NCBI RefSeq assembly: GCF_037040815.1 | Contig: NZ_CP146233.1 | Location: 1-64,000, forward strand | Direction: 5' to 3' | Length of the DNA: 64,000 bases | Origin: Pararoseomonas sp. SCSIO 73927 | Lineage (GTDB): Bacteria; Pseudomonadota; Alphaproteobacteria; Acetobacterales; Acetobacteraceae | Position numbers and translations under genes: made by a program | The notes under the pieces: generated by a model | Told to the model about the DNA's origin: nothing | Database searches by the model: none | Seen by the model: only the letters and a program-made list of their open reading frames with translations | In this document: one piece after another, positions 24,892-33,551 of the stretch | Layout of the letters: each line of letters starts with the position of its first letter | How positions within the stretch are numbered: the first letter of the stretch is position 1

Positions 24892-26727
24892 ATGAGCGAC
24901 CGTCGCCGCTTACCCTCCCCCGGCCACCTGGTGGCCTGGGGCCTGCTGCTGACCATCCTCGCCCTGCTCTGGACCGCCGCGGCCTCGGCCGTGTTCCTGT
25001 GGGGCACCGGCCTCGTCCGCTACTTTCCTTTCCAGGGCACCGCCTGGATCGGCCAGTGGTGGAGCTACGCCCTCTATGCCCCGCCCAACCCCATCGTCGG
25101 CCGTTGGCTGATGATCGGGGCCGGGGGGCCCTCCGCCTTCCTCGGCCTGGTGATCTACCGCCTGCTGCAGCTCCGCGGCGGGCGCGTCACCCGCCCCGGC
25201 GAAGTCGTGCGCGGCAGCACCGACAACCACGGCCACGCCGAGTGGATGAGCATGAAGGAGGCCCGCGACCGCTTTCCCGGCCCGCACCCCGACTTCGGCG
25301 GCGTGGTCGTAGGCGAGGCTTACCGGGTGGATCAGGACAAAACGGCGAAGCTCGCCTTCGACCCGGAGCGGCGCGAGACCTGGGGTCAGGGGGGCAGGGC
25401 CTCGCTACTGGTGGACCCCTGCAAGATCGGCCCGACCCATAGTCTGGTCTTCGCCGGCTCCGGCGGCTTCAAAACCGTCTCGGCCGCCTCCACCCTGGTC
25501 CACTGGACCGGTGCAGCCGTCGTGCTCGATCCCTCGCGCGAGCTGGGGCCGATGCTCGCCGCGGCCCGCGAGGACATGGGGCACAAGATTGTCTCTCTGG
25601 AACCGGGCACGCCGGGCGGGATCAACGTCCTTGATTGGATCGATGTGACCCACCCCCTGGCGGAGACCAACGTCCATGCCGTGGTGGGCTGGATCTTCGG
25701 GGAAACGGAGGGCAGCAGCTCCGATACTGACAAGTTCTTTCGCAACTGGGGCAAGCAGCTCGTCGCCTGCCTCCTCGCGCACATGCTGTGGGACGACACC
25801 ATGCCCGCAGCGGCCAAGACCCTCCGTACTCTGCGCGCCGGCATCGTCACCCCGGAAGATCAGATGCGCGAGGTGCTGGAGGGCATCCACGCGGGTTCGC
25901 GCAGCTCCATGGCCCGCGACATCGCCGGCACCATCAAGAAGATTGTTCCCGAGACCTTCTCGGGCATCTATGGCAACGCCACGGGCGACACTGCCTGGCT
26001 CTCCGTCACCGCCTACGCCGATCTCGTCTCGGGCGGCGCCGAGGGCGCGGAGCCCTCCTGCCGCACCGCTGAGCTGACGGACGGCAAGCTAACGGTGTTC
26101 CTACAGATCCCGCTCAAGGTGCTGCGCGACACCCCCGCGGTTGGGCGCGTGCTCGTCGGCGCCCTGCTGAACGCGCTCTATGAGGCGGATGGGAACGTGC
26201 AGGGTCGGGTGCTGTTCATGCTCGATGAGGTCCGCCGCCTGGGGCCGATGAAGATCTTGGAAGTCGCCCGTGACGCCGGCCGGAAGTACGGGATCACCCT
26301 GCAACTGCTCTACCAGGCCGAGGATCAGCTCGTGGAACAGTGGGGCCGGCAGGGTCGCAACGCCTGGTTCGATAGCGTGAGCTGGCGAATGTATGCGGCC
26401 GTGCAGAACACCGACACCGCGAAGTCGGTCTCCGACGCGGCCGGTGGGCACTCGGTCCTGGCCGAGAGCGAGGGCCACAACAGCGGCAGCCAGGGCAAGC
26501 CCTTGGAAGCCGGTTCGCGCTCCAAGGGCACCAGCATGAACCGGCACGAGATGGCCCGCGCCCTGATCCGGCCGGATGAGCTGATGCAGGATGTGCGCGG
26601 CGACGAGGCGTTCGTGTTCGCTCGCGGCTGCAAGCCCCTGCGCTGCGGGCGTGCAATCTACTTCCGCCGCCCCGAGCTGCGGGCGACGATCGGGGCCAGC
26701 CGCTTCCATAAAGAGGCGGCGGAGTAG
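24892..26727 (+). CDS. virD4: Type IV coupling protein VirD4/TraG
   Basis: 611 residues. Two N-terminal membrane helices (LVAWGLLLTILALLWTAAA and the one following WLMIGAGGPSAFLGLVIY), then a large ATPase with Walker A VFAGSGGFKTVSA near residue 188 and Walker B RVLFMLDEVRRLG near 441. It delivers the relaxase-DNA complex to the VirB channel. It is the last large gene of the operon. Confidence 0.93.
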   Translation: MSDRRRLPSPGHLVAWGLLLTILALLWTAAASAVFLWGTGLVRYFPFQGTAWIGQWWSYALYAPPNPIVGRWLMIGAGGPSAFLGLVIYRLLQLRGGRVTRPGEVVRGSTDNHGHAEWMSMKEARDRFPGPHPDFGGVVVGEAYRVDQDKTAKLAFDPERRETWGQGGRASLLVDPCKIGPTHSLVFAGSGGFKTVSAASTLVHWTGAAVVLDPSRELGPMLAAAREDMGHKIVSLEPGTPGGINVLDWIDVTHPLAETNVHAVVGWIFGETEGSSSDTDKFFRNWGKQLVACLLAHMLWDDTMPAAAKTLRTLRAGIVTPEDQMREVLEGIHAGSRSSMARDIAGTIKKIVPETFSGIYGNATGDTAWLSVTAYADLVSGGAEGAEPSCRTAELTDGKLTVFLQIPLKVLRDTPAVGRVLVGALLNALYEADGNVQGRVLFMLDEVRRLGPMKILEVARDAGRKYGITLQLLYQAEDQLVEQWGRQGRNAWFDSVSWRMYAAVQNTDTAKSVSDAAGGHSVLAESEGHNSGSQGKPLEAGSRSKGTSMNRHEMARALIRPDELMQDVRGDEAFVFARGCKPLRCGRAIYFRRPELRATIGASRFHKEAAE

Positions 26728-26737
26728 GAGAAGCGGT

Positions 26738-26959
26738 ATGTCCGACATGAAAGGTTCTAACCAGTCCCGTGACCCGGCGCCGCGCCGAGCGGAAGCATCC
26801 ACACCGGCCAGCGCCGGACCTCAGCCGGTGCAGGTACAAGCCCCGGCCGCGACGCACTACTGGCAGGGCGTGGCAGCCGCAGGCCGGGCCGCGAAGACGG
26901 CTGCCGCGCCGCAGGCTGACGCTGCGACGCCTGGACGTCAGCGCGTAGCGCGCGTGTAG
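26738..26959 (+). CDS. Small hypothetical protein after virD4
   Basis: 73 residues, Ala/Pro/Gln-rich and probably disordered (MSDMKGSNQSRDPAPRRAE, then ATHYWQGVAAAGRAAKTAAA). AGGAG lies 7 bases before ATG 26738 and 11 bases separate it from virD4, so it is likely translated with the transfer operon. No family recognised. Confidence 0.5.
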   Translation: MSDMKGSNQSRDPAPRRAEASTPASAGPQPVQVQAPAATHYWQGVAAAGRAAKTAAAPQADAATPGRQRVARV

Positions 26960-27219
26960 GGACGCCTACAGCTCAGAACGACCCATTTGCGACATTGTTA
27001 ATCGTTGGCGCAGCGTCTGGTATAAAAATAGAAGAGGACATTGCACCAATGCCACTAGCACCGGATGCATTGCGCTCAACCGCTGCATCTATCAATTTGA
27101 TCGGCACCGCGACTAATAATAAGCTTGTCAAGCTGCTGCCACAATTGTCTCTATAGGGAAATATAGTTTGGCACTCGATGTTACACGTCGCCAGGGCTCA
27201 AAGGCAATTGAATTAAAAA

Positions 27220-28626
27220 TTACATATAAAAGCTGTAGCTAACCTGCGGTTTCTCCGTAGAGCTGACATACTTCATGATGTCGCCGATCTTACGCGCACA
27301 TTCCAGTGTAATTGGAAGGCGACCGTCCATCTGGGTATTATTCCAGTTCATCTTAGTTAGGCCAAGGATCTCTTGGCAAAGGATCTCAAGCGAAGAGTCC
27401 TGCTCGTAGACGCTGACCTTCAGTGGCCTCGGTACGTAGGCGCCTGGATACGTCTTGTAGAAATCGACGGTGCCTCGCGTGTAAAGCACGCCTTCGGTCT
27501 CCGAAATAGCGAGCATAGTGCCGCGCTTCGGGGGGTAGTCACCGTCGCCAAATAGCCGGATGTCGGTGTCGGTGATCGCGACGAAGTCTTTCGTACGGAT
27601 GCCTTTCTCCTCGAGGGCTCGCACGAAGCCGGCCCGTTCACTGTCACGAAAGTGGCTCGACTTGTGAATCACGATGCGGGCGGGCATGTGCTGGAGTGCG
27701 CGATCGTACTCTTCTAAGGCGTCGCGAAGGAGTTCGTAGGCCTGATTCTCACTCAGATAAGGGTGCCGATTCTTCTTGTCGATCGACACGGGAGTTCCGC
27801 GTAGGATGATGCCGTGCCCGAACTCGTCGAAGACCTGGGCTAGGCTTGACGACACCGTCTCGCCGTCACGGCTTTTGTAAAAACCGATGCCGATGTAGCA
27901 AGAGCGCAGCTTCGCAGTGTCTTCGACAAGGCGCCACGGGATGGTACGGTTACCCTTGTAATAGAGTGCCGTGCAAAAGTTCCAAGCTTTAGTGGCGGGA
28001 TCCTGCTGCTCGCCAGCATGTTTGGTGATGAGGATGGTCTTCTCGCGTACTAGCTGCAGCGGCGTGCCAAGATGCATGCACTTCGCCTTCAGGATGCGGC
28101 GGAAATTGTGCTCGACGTCGCTCTCAGTGTCCTCGCTGCCCTTCGACGATGTGACAGAGTCGAACATCTCGTTGGGCATTACGCAGACAATCACATCGAC
28201 GGACCGGTTCTCGGCGAGAAATCGAATTTGCTCGTAGTAGAGTTCGACGGCGCGCGTGACACGTTCGGCGCGAGACGCGAGCTTCACCACAGCCGTGATC
28301 TCGGACTTTTGCAAGGTGCGGGTATACTGTGGGGAGTTGATAAGCCGGGTGAGGAAGCCATGGCTCTGATTGATGCCGCCAAAGCCTCGGAAGAGATTGA
28401 GAAGCTGCGACTCCTTCTTGCGCTCGATCCCGCCACGGCACTGGACGAGCCATTCGTCGAGAAGGTCGATGCCCTCACCACGACCGACAACGCCAATGCG
28501 CAACTCGGTCCGGCGCAGCTCATCCCGCTTGTCGTAGACACCCATGTTCTCGATGCCGGTGCGGGGGCAAATGTGAGTGCCAGTGCCGAACTCGAGTAGC
28601 GGCTCTGTAAGCGTGGTAAGCTTCAT
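27220..28626 (-). CDS. Short prokaryotic Argonaute (MID-PIWI), catalytically inactive
   Basis: 468 residues, the length of short pAgos that have only MID and PIWI domains. MID-like segments are DVIVCVMPNEMFD (143-155), then FCTALYYKGNRTIPWRLVEDT (218-237). PIWI follows: SCYIGIGFYKSRDG (242-255), VFDEFGHGIILRG, ARIVIHKSSHF (316-326), YPPKRGTMLAISE, LYTRGTVDFYKTYPGAYVPRPL and LTKMNWNNTQMDGRLPITLECARKIGDI, ending YSFYM. The Asp that starts the DEDX catalytic tetrad is replaced (IGIGFY), so slicing is not expected; such proteins use guide RNA to sense DNA and trigger an associated effector. ATG overlaps the stop of the APAZ gene by 4 bases. GC content is visibly lower than the plasmid backbone. 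Confidence 0.9.
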   Translation of the reverse strand: MKLTTLTEPLLEFGTGTHICPRTGIENMGVYDKRDELRRTELRIGVVGRGEGIDLLDEWLVQCRGGIERKKESQLLNLFRGFGGINQSHGFLTRLINSPQYTRTLQKSEITAVVKLASRAERVTRAVELYYEQIRFLAENRSVDVIVCVMPNEMFDSVTSSKGSEDTESDVEHNFRRILKAKCMHLGTPLQLVREKTILITKHAGEQQDPATKAWNFCTALYYKGNRTIPWRLVEDTAKLRSCYIGIGFYKSRDGETVSSSLAQVFDEFGHGIILRGTPVSIDKKNRHPYLSENQAYELLRDALEEYDRALQHMPARIVIHKSSHFRDSERAGFVRALEEKGIRTKDFVAITDTDIRLFGDGDYPPKRGTMLAISETEGVLYTRGTVDFYKTYPGAYVPRPLKVSVYEQDSSLEILCQEILGLTKMNWNNTQMDGRLPITLECARKIGDIMKYVSSTEKPQVSYSFYM

Positions 28627-29546
28627 GCCGCAACCTCCCGCATGTCGTCATCGGGTCCGATGACTGCTTCATCCTGATCGTCGGCAACGTCGTCAGCTTC
28701 CTCCCCGACGTCGAATCTTAAAAGGGATTGGAAGCTCAGCCCTTCCTCATCGCCGGCACTGGCCAGGAAGTAGGCGATGAAGCGGACCTGGTTACGAACG
28801 CTGGAATTGTGCTCGAGCCGCTTTTGCTGGGAGAGGAGATCGTCGTGCCAGTTCGACTGCTGGTGACCATTATAGGAGTAGAACCAGCTTGGGACGATCT
28901 GGGCGTACCAGTCGTCGCCGAGTTTCGTAAAATTCAGCTCGAACGAAAGGTGCTGGTGATGGGCCACCTTCGTCGGGTCTTTTTTCGAGCGCTTGACTTC
29001 GTAGACGCGTCGGATTGCATTGCGCTTCCCGACCCATGACTCCTTGCGCTCCGTCTGCCCCTCTTCCGTAGCGGCAAAGTAGAAAAAGCGGTCTTTGGGC
29101 TGCATGCGGACATGCCGCGCCTTGAGCAGTTCGCGGGTCTCAGCGCTGAGCAGTTGCTTGAGCACGTTAACGTTGTCGATTTCTGAAGATTCTGCGAGGT
29201 CGGAAACGTCGAGTCTTTCGATGGAACCTGCGTCGATGACGCTTATAAGCCCGCTCGCCTCCATGTCGTGAAAAGCGAACAGCTTATTGTTGTAACAAAC
29301 CCAGGCGTCAGTGTGCACATCGTTGAGGATAAGCGCCATCTTCACGACTGTATTTCGGTGCCGAGGGTTGCGTTTGTAAGACAGTGACTTGCGAGCCCGG
29401 GCAATGACCTCCTTGTCATCAATGGTGAGTTCTATAAAAAACTCCTCGACAAAGGTTGTGCATTCGGCAGCGCCAGATTGCTTAAGTCGTTGTTCTGTAT
29501 GATCTACGATCTGGTGGAACCCGGCGGCCAAATTTTTTCGGTGCAC
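28623..29546 (-). CDS. APAZ-domain partner of the short pAgo, no effector domain seen
   Basis: 307 residues. The C-terminal two thirds match the APAZ pattern (analogue of N/PAZ regions that completes a short pAgo): NVLKQLLSAETRELLKARHV, DRFFYFAATEEG, WVGKRNAIRRVYEVKRS, HLSFELNFTKLGDDWYAQIVPSWFYSYNG, and QVRFIAYFLASAG, with an acidic tail. In described systems APAZ proteins carry a TIR, SIR2 or PD-(D/E)XK nuclease in front; here the first 70 residues (EECFF-type strand FVEEFFIELTIDD, then KSLSYKRNPRHRN) show none of their motifs. The GTG start at 29546 follows an in-frame TAG by 3 bases, so no longer protein is encoded in this frame. Confidence 0.75.
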   Translation of the reverse strand: MHRKNLAAGFHQIVDHTEQRLKQSGAAECTTFVEEFFIELTIDDKEVIARARKSLSYKRNPRHRNTVVKMALILNDVHTDAWVCYNNKLFAFHDMEASGLISVIDAGSIERLDVSDLAESSEIDNVNVLKQLLSAETRELLKARHVRMQPKDRFFYFAATEEGQTERKESWVGKRNAIRRVYEVKRSKKDPTKVAHHQHLSFELNFTKLGDDWYAQIVPSWFYSYNGHQQSNWHDDLLSQQKRLEHNSSVRNQVRFIAYFLASAGDEEGLSFQSLLRFDVGEEADDVADDQDEAVIGPDDDMREVAA

Positions 29547-30229
29547 AACCTAGGATTTTGCGTAGCCCAAGCGCGGTTTGAAAGCCGTCACGCCGGAACG
29601 GCAGGAGTAGAAGGTCCGCTTGACGGGACAGCAAAATCATAGGTTTGGGGGGCTGTCGTTCGCGAAAGTACGCGGCTCACAGGAGAAGCGTGGACGATCG
29701 TTGCTTCAAATCTTCCTCGTCTAATGAGGATAATTATCCTTTCTTGGCCTTTGCATCACTTTGCAGAATGCTTGGCGCTCGCCCCCTGGAAGATTTGGCT
29801 GAGTTAAACGAATAGGCGGTGGTGCCCTGACTGTCGTCGCATGATTGCTGAAGGTACTATTCTGCCGCTTTGTCGGGCGGAGTTAGGCAGGGTGTTACAT
29901 CGTGCTGGCCCCTTGACGCTGGGGCTGCCCCGATGTCCCGCCGGTGTCACCCTCACCCTCACCCTCACCCTCAGCGCGGGGCTGAACCCGCCTGAGCCGG
30001 TTGGAGTCTACGACAGAAGAAACCGTCGCTCCCCCAGCCTCCCTGCTCGCAAGGGAGGCTGGGGGAGGACGGTTTCCTGACTACCTTCGACATCATGTGT
30101 CGATGCGAAAAAATCCACCATGCGGGAGTAGGGGCGTGATCGTATATATGATGATATTATCAAATCACTGTGCTGCTTCGGCATGGTATTAGTATTTGAA
30201 GCGTAGCTACCGACCAGCATTCCCCATAG
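29547..30229. other. Non-coding stretch upstream of the pAgo operon
   Basis: About 680 bp with no convincing gene on either strand. It contains a perfect 14-bp palindrome AGGATAATTATCCT (29727-29740) that could be an operator for the leftward pAgo operon, four tandem CTCACC units near 29950, and the long inverted repeat at 30019-30076. A 51-residue leftward frame from ATG 29640 overlaps the APAZ start and resembles nothing known. If an effector gene was once here it has been lost without recognisable trace. Confidence 0.5.
30019..30076. repeat. 25-bp inverted repeat with 7-nt loop
   Basis: The left arm 30019-30044 begins GAAACCGTC and ends CCAGCCTCCCT; the right arm 30052-30076 is its complement apart from one extra base, around the loop GCTCGCA. 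The stem is far longer than a normal terminator and is followed by no T-tract. It could be a strong bidirectional transcription barrier, a small palindromic mobile unit, or a structured RNA. Only one copy is seen here. Confidence 0.65.
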
Positions 30230-30802
30230 CTAGGCAACCAAGTCGGTCAAAACCGCGATCAGTGCTTCGTTGCTTCCGTGGAAGCTCTCGATGGTCGCCT
30301 GCAGTATCGCCTCTGGCTTGAGCCGCTCGAGGTGCAGGGGATGTCCCGCTTGAGCCGCGATGAGGGCGAGGAAGGTCAGGCTGGTGCGTCCGTTTCCTTC
30401 GCGGAAGGGGTGGATGGCGTTGAGCTCGGCGAGAAAATGAGCGGCATCACGCACGAAGTCGACGGCTGGTAAACCGCGCAGGTGCCGCCTTTCACGCAGC
30501 CAGCCAAAGAGACGCTCCATCTCGCGGTCGATGTATTCCGGGTAAGCGAAAGAGCTACCTTCCTTGGAAATCCGCACGGTTCGGCGCTTACCGGCCCAGG
30601 TGTAGACGTCACCGAAGAGGTGGCGATGGATGGCCAGGTAGTGTCGCGTACCAAGGCTGCCGCGGGGCAGGATCTCCGACGCTCGCTGCGTGGTCATATC
30701 GAGTTCGAAGGCATCGAGGAGGGCTTGGTCCTGCAGGCGTGCGCGGTTGCGCAGGACCGTGGTGCCCGGCCAGCAGTAAGGATCCTCGACGGCGGCGTAC
30801 AC
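30230..30802 (-). CDS. Fic/Doc family protein (probable AMPylase toxin)
   Basis: 190 residues. The signature HPFREGNGR at residues 131-139 matches the canonical Fic motif HPFxxGNGR, preceded by the FLAELNAI helix. Upstream are GTRHYLAIHRHLFGDVYTWAGKRRTVRISKEGSSFAYP (the flap and substrate region). These enzymes transfer AMP to target proteins such as gyrase or topoisomerase IV. A small antitoxin-like gene ends 16 bases upstream, the usual order of a class I Fic module. Confidence 0.9.
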   Translation of the reverse strand: MYAAVEDPYCWPGTTVLRNRARLQDQALLDAFELDMTTQRASEILPRGSLGTRHYLAIHRHLFGDVYTWAGKRRTVRISKEGSSFAYPEYIDREMERLFGWLRERRHLRGLPAVDFVRDAAHFLAELNAIHPFREGNGRTSLTFLALIAAQAGHPLHLERLKPEAILQATIESFHGSNEALIAVLTDLVA

Positions 30803-30818
30803 ACCGGTCCGGAGTTAG

Positions 30819-31043
30819 CTAACCGCGGGTGGGATGGCGCTTGGCAGGATCAAGCACGGTTACGCCGTGACGCGCGTGGATCGCATCGCGGCGCTCGGCA
30901 GAGCCAAGGCGCTGGCGATCGAACTCAGCGAACATCGCCTCGGACGCGGCATCGCGCTGAAGTCCCTCGACGGCTGAGATGCGATCGAAGGCAGCACGGC
31001 CGAGCGTGAAGCCTTGGGAAGGGGGGGCGGAGCGCTTCGGCAT
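30819..31043 (-). CDS. Fic antitoxin-like protein (VbhA/YhfG type)
   Basis: 74 residues, helical and charged, ending AIHARHGVTVLDPAKRHPTRG. The segment FDRISAVEGLQRD resembles the inhibitory helix of Fic antitoxins, whose consensus is (S/T)xxxE(G/N); here the first position would be Ile, so the match is partial. Location directly ahead of the fic gene is the strongest evidence. Confidence 0.65.
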   Translation of the reverse strand: MPKRSAPPSQGFTLGRAAFDRISAVEGLQRDAASEAMFAEFDRQRLGSAERRDAIHARHGVTVLDPAKRHPTRG

Positions 31044-31329
31044 AGGAGGAACCTAGCATGTTCCCCGGTGGAAGGGACACTCGCAGAAGGGCGCGCAACA
31101 GCTATCAGCTACCGTTAGTTTTATGATATTGAAAAATGAAGAAACAATGCCACATCAGCAGCTAGGCCAGATGATTTTGGTCTTCCGCATTCGCAAATCG
31201 TTTTCGCAGCGACCCGCGACAGGGCTGCTGGCAACTGCTTGGCAACGATCGTAGCCTGCCTCAGTCTCAGGACTGCACTGAACCACTCGCCTAGGACGAG
31301 TTAGTCGTGATGGGTTAGAAGCTTGAACG

Positions 31330-32517
31330 ATGGGCTCGATGATTACACTGCGCCTTGGTCGGCTCGAGGTCGATTGGGGCAAGAACAGCTTCTTTATCAA
31401 TCATTCTGCGTTATTCCGCTCAGGTGATCTCGCAGAAGCGGATTACTTTTACGAAGATGACATTGTCGAGCGTAAACCCGCTTACGTGCGAAAGCTGCGG
31501 CACGTGGTCCCACGCCTCGAGTTACTTGGATTCAGCCTGGAGGGGTGCCGCCGAGCTTACGAGGAAGAGGTCCGGCGCATCCCAGCTTCTGATTCTGAGT
31601 TGCCAATCGATTTCGATACTTTTCGCCGGGCGCTCCAGATCGTTGATGTCGATCGGATCAGGATTTCGGAGTACGAAGGCAATTTCGATCCAGGAGAGTT
31701 CGCTCAAGCTGTCCTCCGGGATCCGGTCTTTGACGATGTCTTGCCGGCCTCTCTCACCCGCGACGGTGGCATCTTCTTAGAAAATCTCAATGGCTACGTG
31801 ATCCTACGACTTTTGGCTGAAAATCCCGCAAACCTTGATCGTGATCTCGTCTGGAGTATCGACGATGTCGTGGCAGGTGGCTGGGTTGAAGGCGACATCT
31901 TCGAGCCCCTCGCCGATGCAAGCCGCTTCCTGATTGTCACTGAAGGGTCTTCAGATTCGGTCATCCTGAGAGCCGCGTTGCCGCTAGTTGCGCCTGCTGT
32001 CGATGATTTCTTTGACTTCATCGACATGCGGGACAATTACCCGTTCACTGGGACCGGCAATCTCGTGAACTTCTGCAAGGGATTGGTGGCTATCCGGGTG
32101 CAGAACAAAATTGTCGTTGTGCTGGACAATGACACCGCTGGCCAAGCAGCGATGCAGAAGCTCCAACGTTTACGTATGCCACCGAACATTCGCCTTGTCC
32201 GGCTGCCCGACCTTGAGTCGTTCCGTGCATTTCAGACCATAGGCCCCTCAGGCCGAATAGAGGACGATGTGAACGGCCGCGCCGTGTCGATCGAGTGCTT
32301 CCTCGATCTGGCGTTTGGACCAAAGGAGGAGCGGGCTGTCCGTTGGACTAGCTTCAACCACGAGGTTGGGACTTACCAAGGGGAACTACTAGCGAAGGAA
32401 GAGTACACGAAGCGCTTCTTCGAAGAGCTGAACAACGGCAGCTATGACCTGAGCAAGCTGCATCTCCTGTGGTCGCATATCCTGCGAGCTTGTGTGACGG
32501 AGGCGGTTCCGTCCTAG
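31330..32517 (+). CDS. HEPN/Toprim-type probable defence protein
   Basis: 395 residues. The N-terminal half starts MITLRLGRLEVDWGKNSFFINHSALF and continues FEPxHEPN-like helical segments with conserved acidic tyrosine-rich DYFYEDD, as in the HEPN/Toprim-associated N-terminal family. A Toprim fold follows: RFLIVTEGSSDSVIL with the catalytic Glu near 205, then KIVVVLDNDTAG with the Asp pair near 266-268. Toprim nucleases of this kind (compare OLD and other anti-phage proteins) cut DNA or RNA; the target here is unknown. It stands alone on the plus strand beside the Fic and pAgo genes. ATG 31339 is an alternative start. Confidence 0.7.
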   Translation: MGSMITLRLGRLEVDWGKNSFFINHSALFRSGDLAEADYFYEDDIVERKPAYVRKLRHVVPRLELLGFSLEGCRRAYEEEVRRIPASDSELPIDFDTFRRALQIVDVDRIRISEYEGNFDPGEFAQAVLRDPVFDDVLPASLTRDGGIFLENLNGYVILRLLAENPANLDRDLVWSIDDVVAGGWVEGDIFEPLADASRFLIVTEGSSDSVILRAALPLVAPAVDDFFDFIDMRDNYPFTGTGNLVNFCKGLVAIRVQNKIVVVLDNDTAGQAAMQKLQRLRMPPNIRLVRLPDLESFRAFQTIGPSGRIEDDVNGRAVSIECFLDLAFGPKEERAVRWTSFNHEVGTYQGELLAKEEYTKRFFEELNNGSYDLSKLHLLWSHILRACVTEAVPS

Positions 32518-32663
32518 CGGGGTCAGCTGCCTGATTGCATGCCTTTAGGGTGCCTGATTGGGCGCTGCTTGTCGGACCTCGCCGAAGTTCAGTCGCCCCT
32601 GCATGCCGTGCCTAGAGATTGACGGAATGTGTCGCTCTCCAGGCCTGCAGGACGGAAAGGTGG

Positions 32664-33551
32664 TTAGCCCTCGCCCTGTGGGCTGGTCGAAGTCATTTCG
32701 GCCACGGCCCAGAATACCAGGACCATGACGACGATCTCCCACCCAATAGACACGGCAAGGCGCCTGCCCGCCCCAGGAGCATCCGCGGCGAGGGCAGGCG
32801 TGAGCCGGAGGCGATGCCACGCCGCGAAGGCGAGCAGGACGCCCACCAACGCCAGCTTGGTCATCAGAGCCCAGCCGTAGGTCGTGGTCACCAGGGTCTC
32901 GAGGCTTCCCACCAGAAGCCACGCCAGCAGCGCTCCGGCAAGGACCAGGCCTCCCACGAACCAGGTTGCGGCCTGGGCCCAGGCCTCGACCAGGCGGGCC
33001 GCATCCTGGCCGCCCTGCCTGGAGGCGAGGGCGAGGGGCCAGAGGCTGCCGGCCCAGAAGGATACCCCGACGAGGTGCATCACCAGGGCCGCCGCGAGAA
33101 GCGTGCGTGGCTGATGCTGTGTCGTGTGGCCGACGGCCGTGAAACTGGCCGTGGTCGCCAGGATCCCCACGACGGCGACCACGGATCCTGAGCGCCCCAT
33201 CCGGGTGGCCAGGGTCAGGGCGAGCAGGCCCACCCAGGCTATGATGACGGAGAGCCCAGGGCGGGAAGCAAGCATGATCCCCCAGATCTCGGTGTCGAGG
33301 AGGTCTCCGTCCGAAGCCAGGACGACCTGTGTCGCCAGCCAGAGAAAGCCGGCCACCACGCCGAGGCCGACCAGGATTACGGTCAGGCGGCGGCAGGAGG
33401 TGGCATTCTCGGGGGTCTGAAGATGTCCGAAGCCGACGGTGAAGATGCTCAGACCGGCCGCCCCGAGGGACATGACGTAGAAGGCGATGCGCCATGCCAC
33501 CGAGAGCCCCCGGAGCAGGTCCGGCTCCGGTCCGAGCAACTCCAGGATCAC
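32664..33551 (-). CDS. copD: Copper resistance membrane protein CopD
   Basis: 295 residues with eight or so membrane helices in the CopD arrangement: WRIAFYVMSLGAAGLSIF, VILVGLGVVAGFLWLATQVV, IMLASRPGLSVIIAWVGLLAL, FTAVGHTTQHQP, ALVMHLVGVSFWAGSLWPLAL and YGWALMTKLALVGVLLAFAAWHRLR. Conserved His residues in the helices likely bind copper during import from CopC. I start at GTG 33551, which overlaps the copC stop as GTGA; the open frame upstream is the copC antiphase. Confidence 0.9.
   Translation of the reverse strand: MILELLGPEPDLLRGLSVAWRIAFYVMSLGAAGLSIFTVGFGHLQTPENATSCRRLTVILVGLGVVAGFLWLATQVVLASDGDLLDTEIWGIMLASRPGLSVIIAWVGLLALTLATRMGRSGSVVAVVGILATTASFTAVGHTTQHQPRTLLAAALVMHLVGVSFWAGSLWPLALASRQGGQDAARLVEAWAQAATWFVGGLVLAGALLAWLLVGSLETLVTTTYGWALMTKLALVGVLLAFAAWHRLRLTPALAADAPGAGRRLAVSIGWEIVVMVLVFWAVAEMTSTSPQGEG

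Noticed and set aside
27049-27156. 35-codon plus-strand ORF in the AT-rich gap after the transfer operon
   Set aside because: A weak purine-rich site precedes it, but the peptide is tiny, has no recognisable features and no coupling to neighbours.
29488-29640. 51-codon leftward ORF overlapping the APAZ start, considered as a lost N-terminal effector
   Set aside because: It is in a different frame, ends within the APAZ gene, and shows no TIR, SIR2 or nuclease motif.
29841-30080. 79-codon plus-strand ORF in the defence island
   Set aside because: It consists of the CTCACC repeat and one arm of the inverted repeat; composition is not protein-like.
31330-32517. HEPN/Toprim gene as the direct effector of the pAgo
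   Set aside because: Opposite strand, 1.8 kb away, with a Fic module between; no operon link supports it, so I keep it as a separate system.
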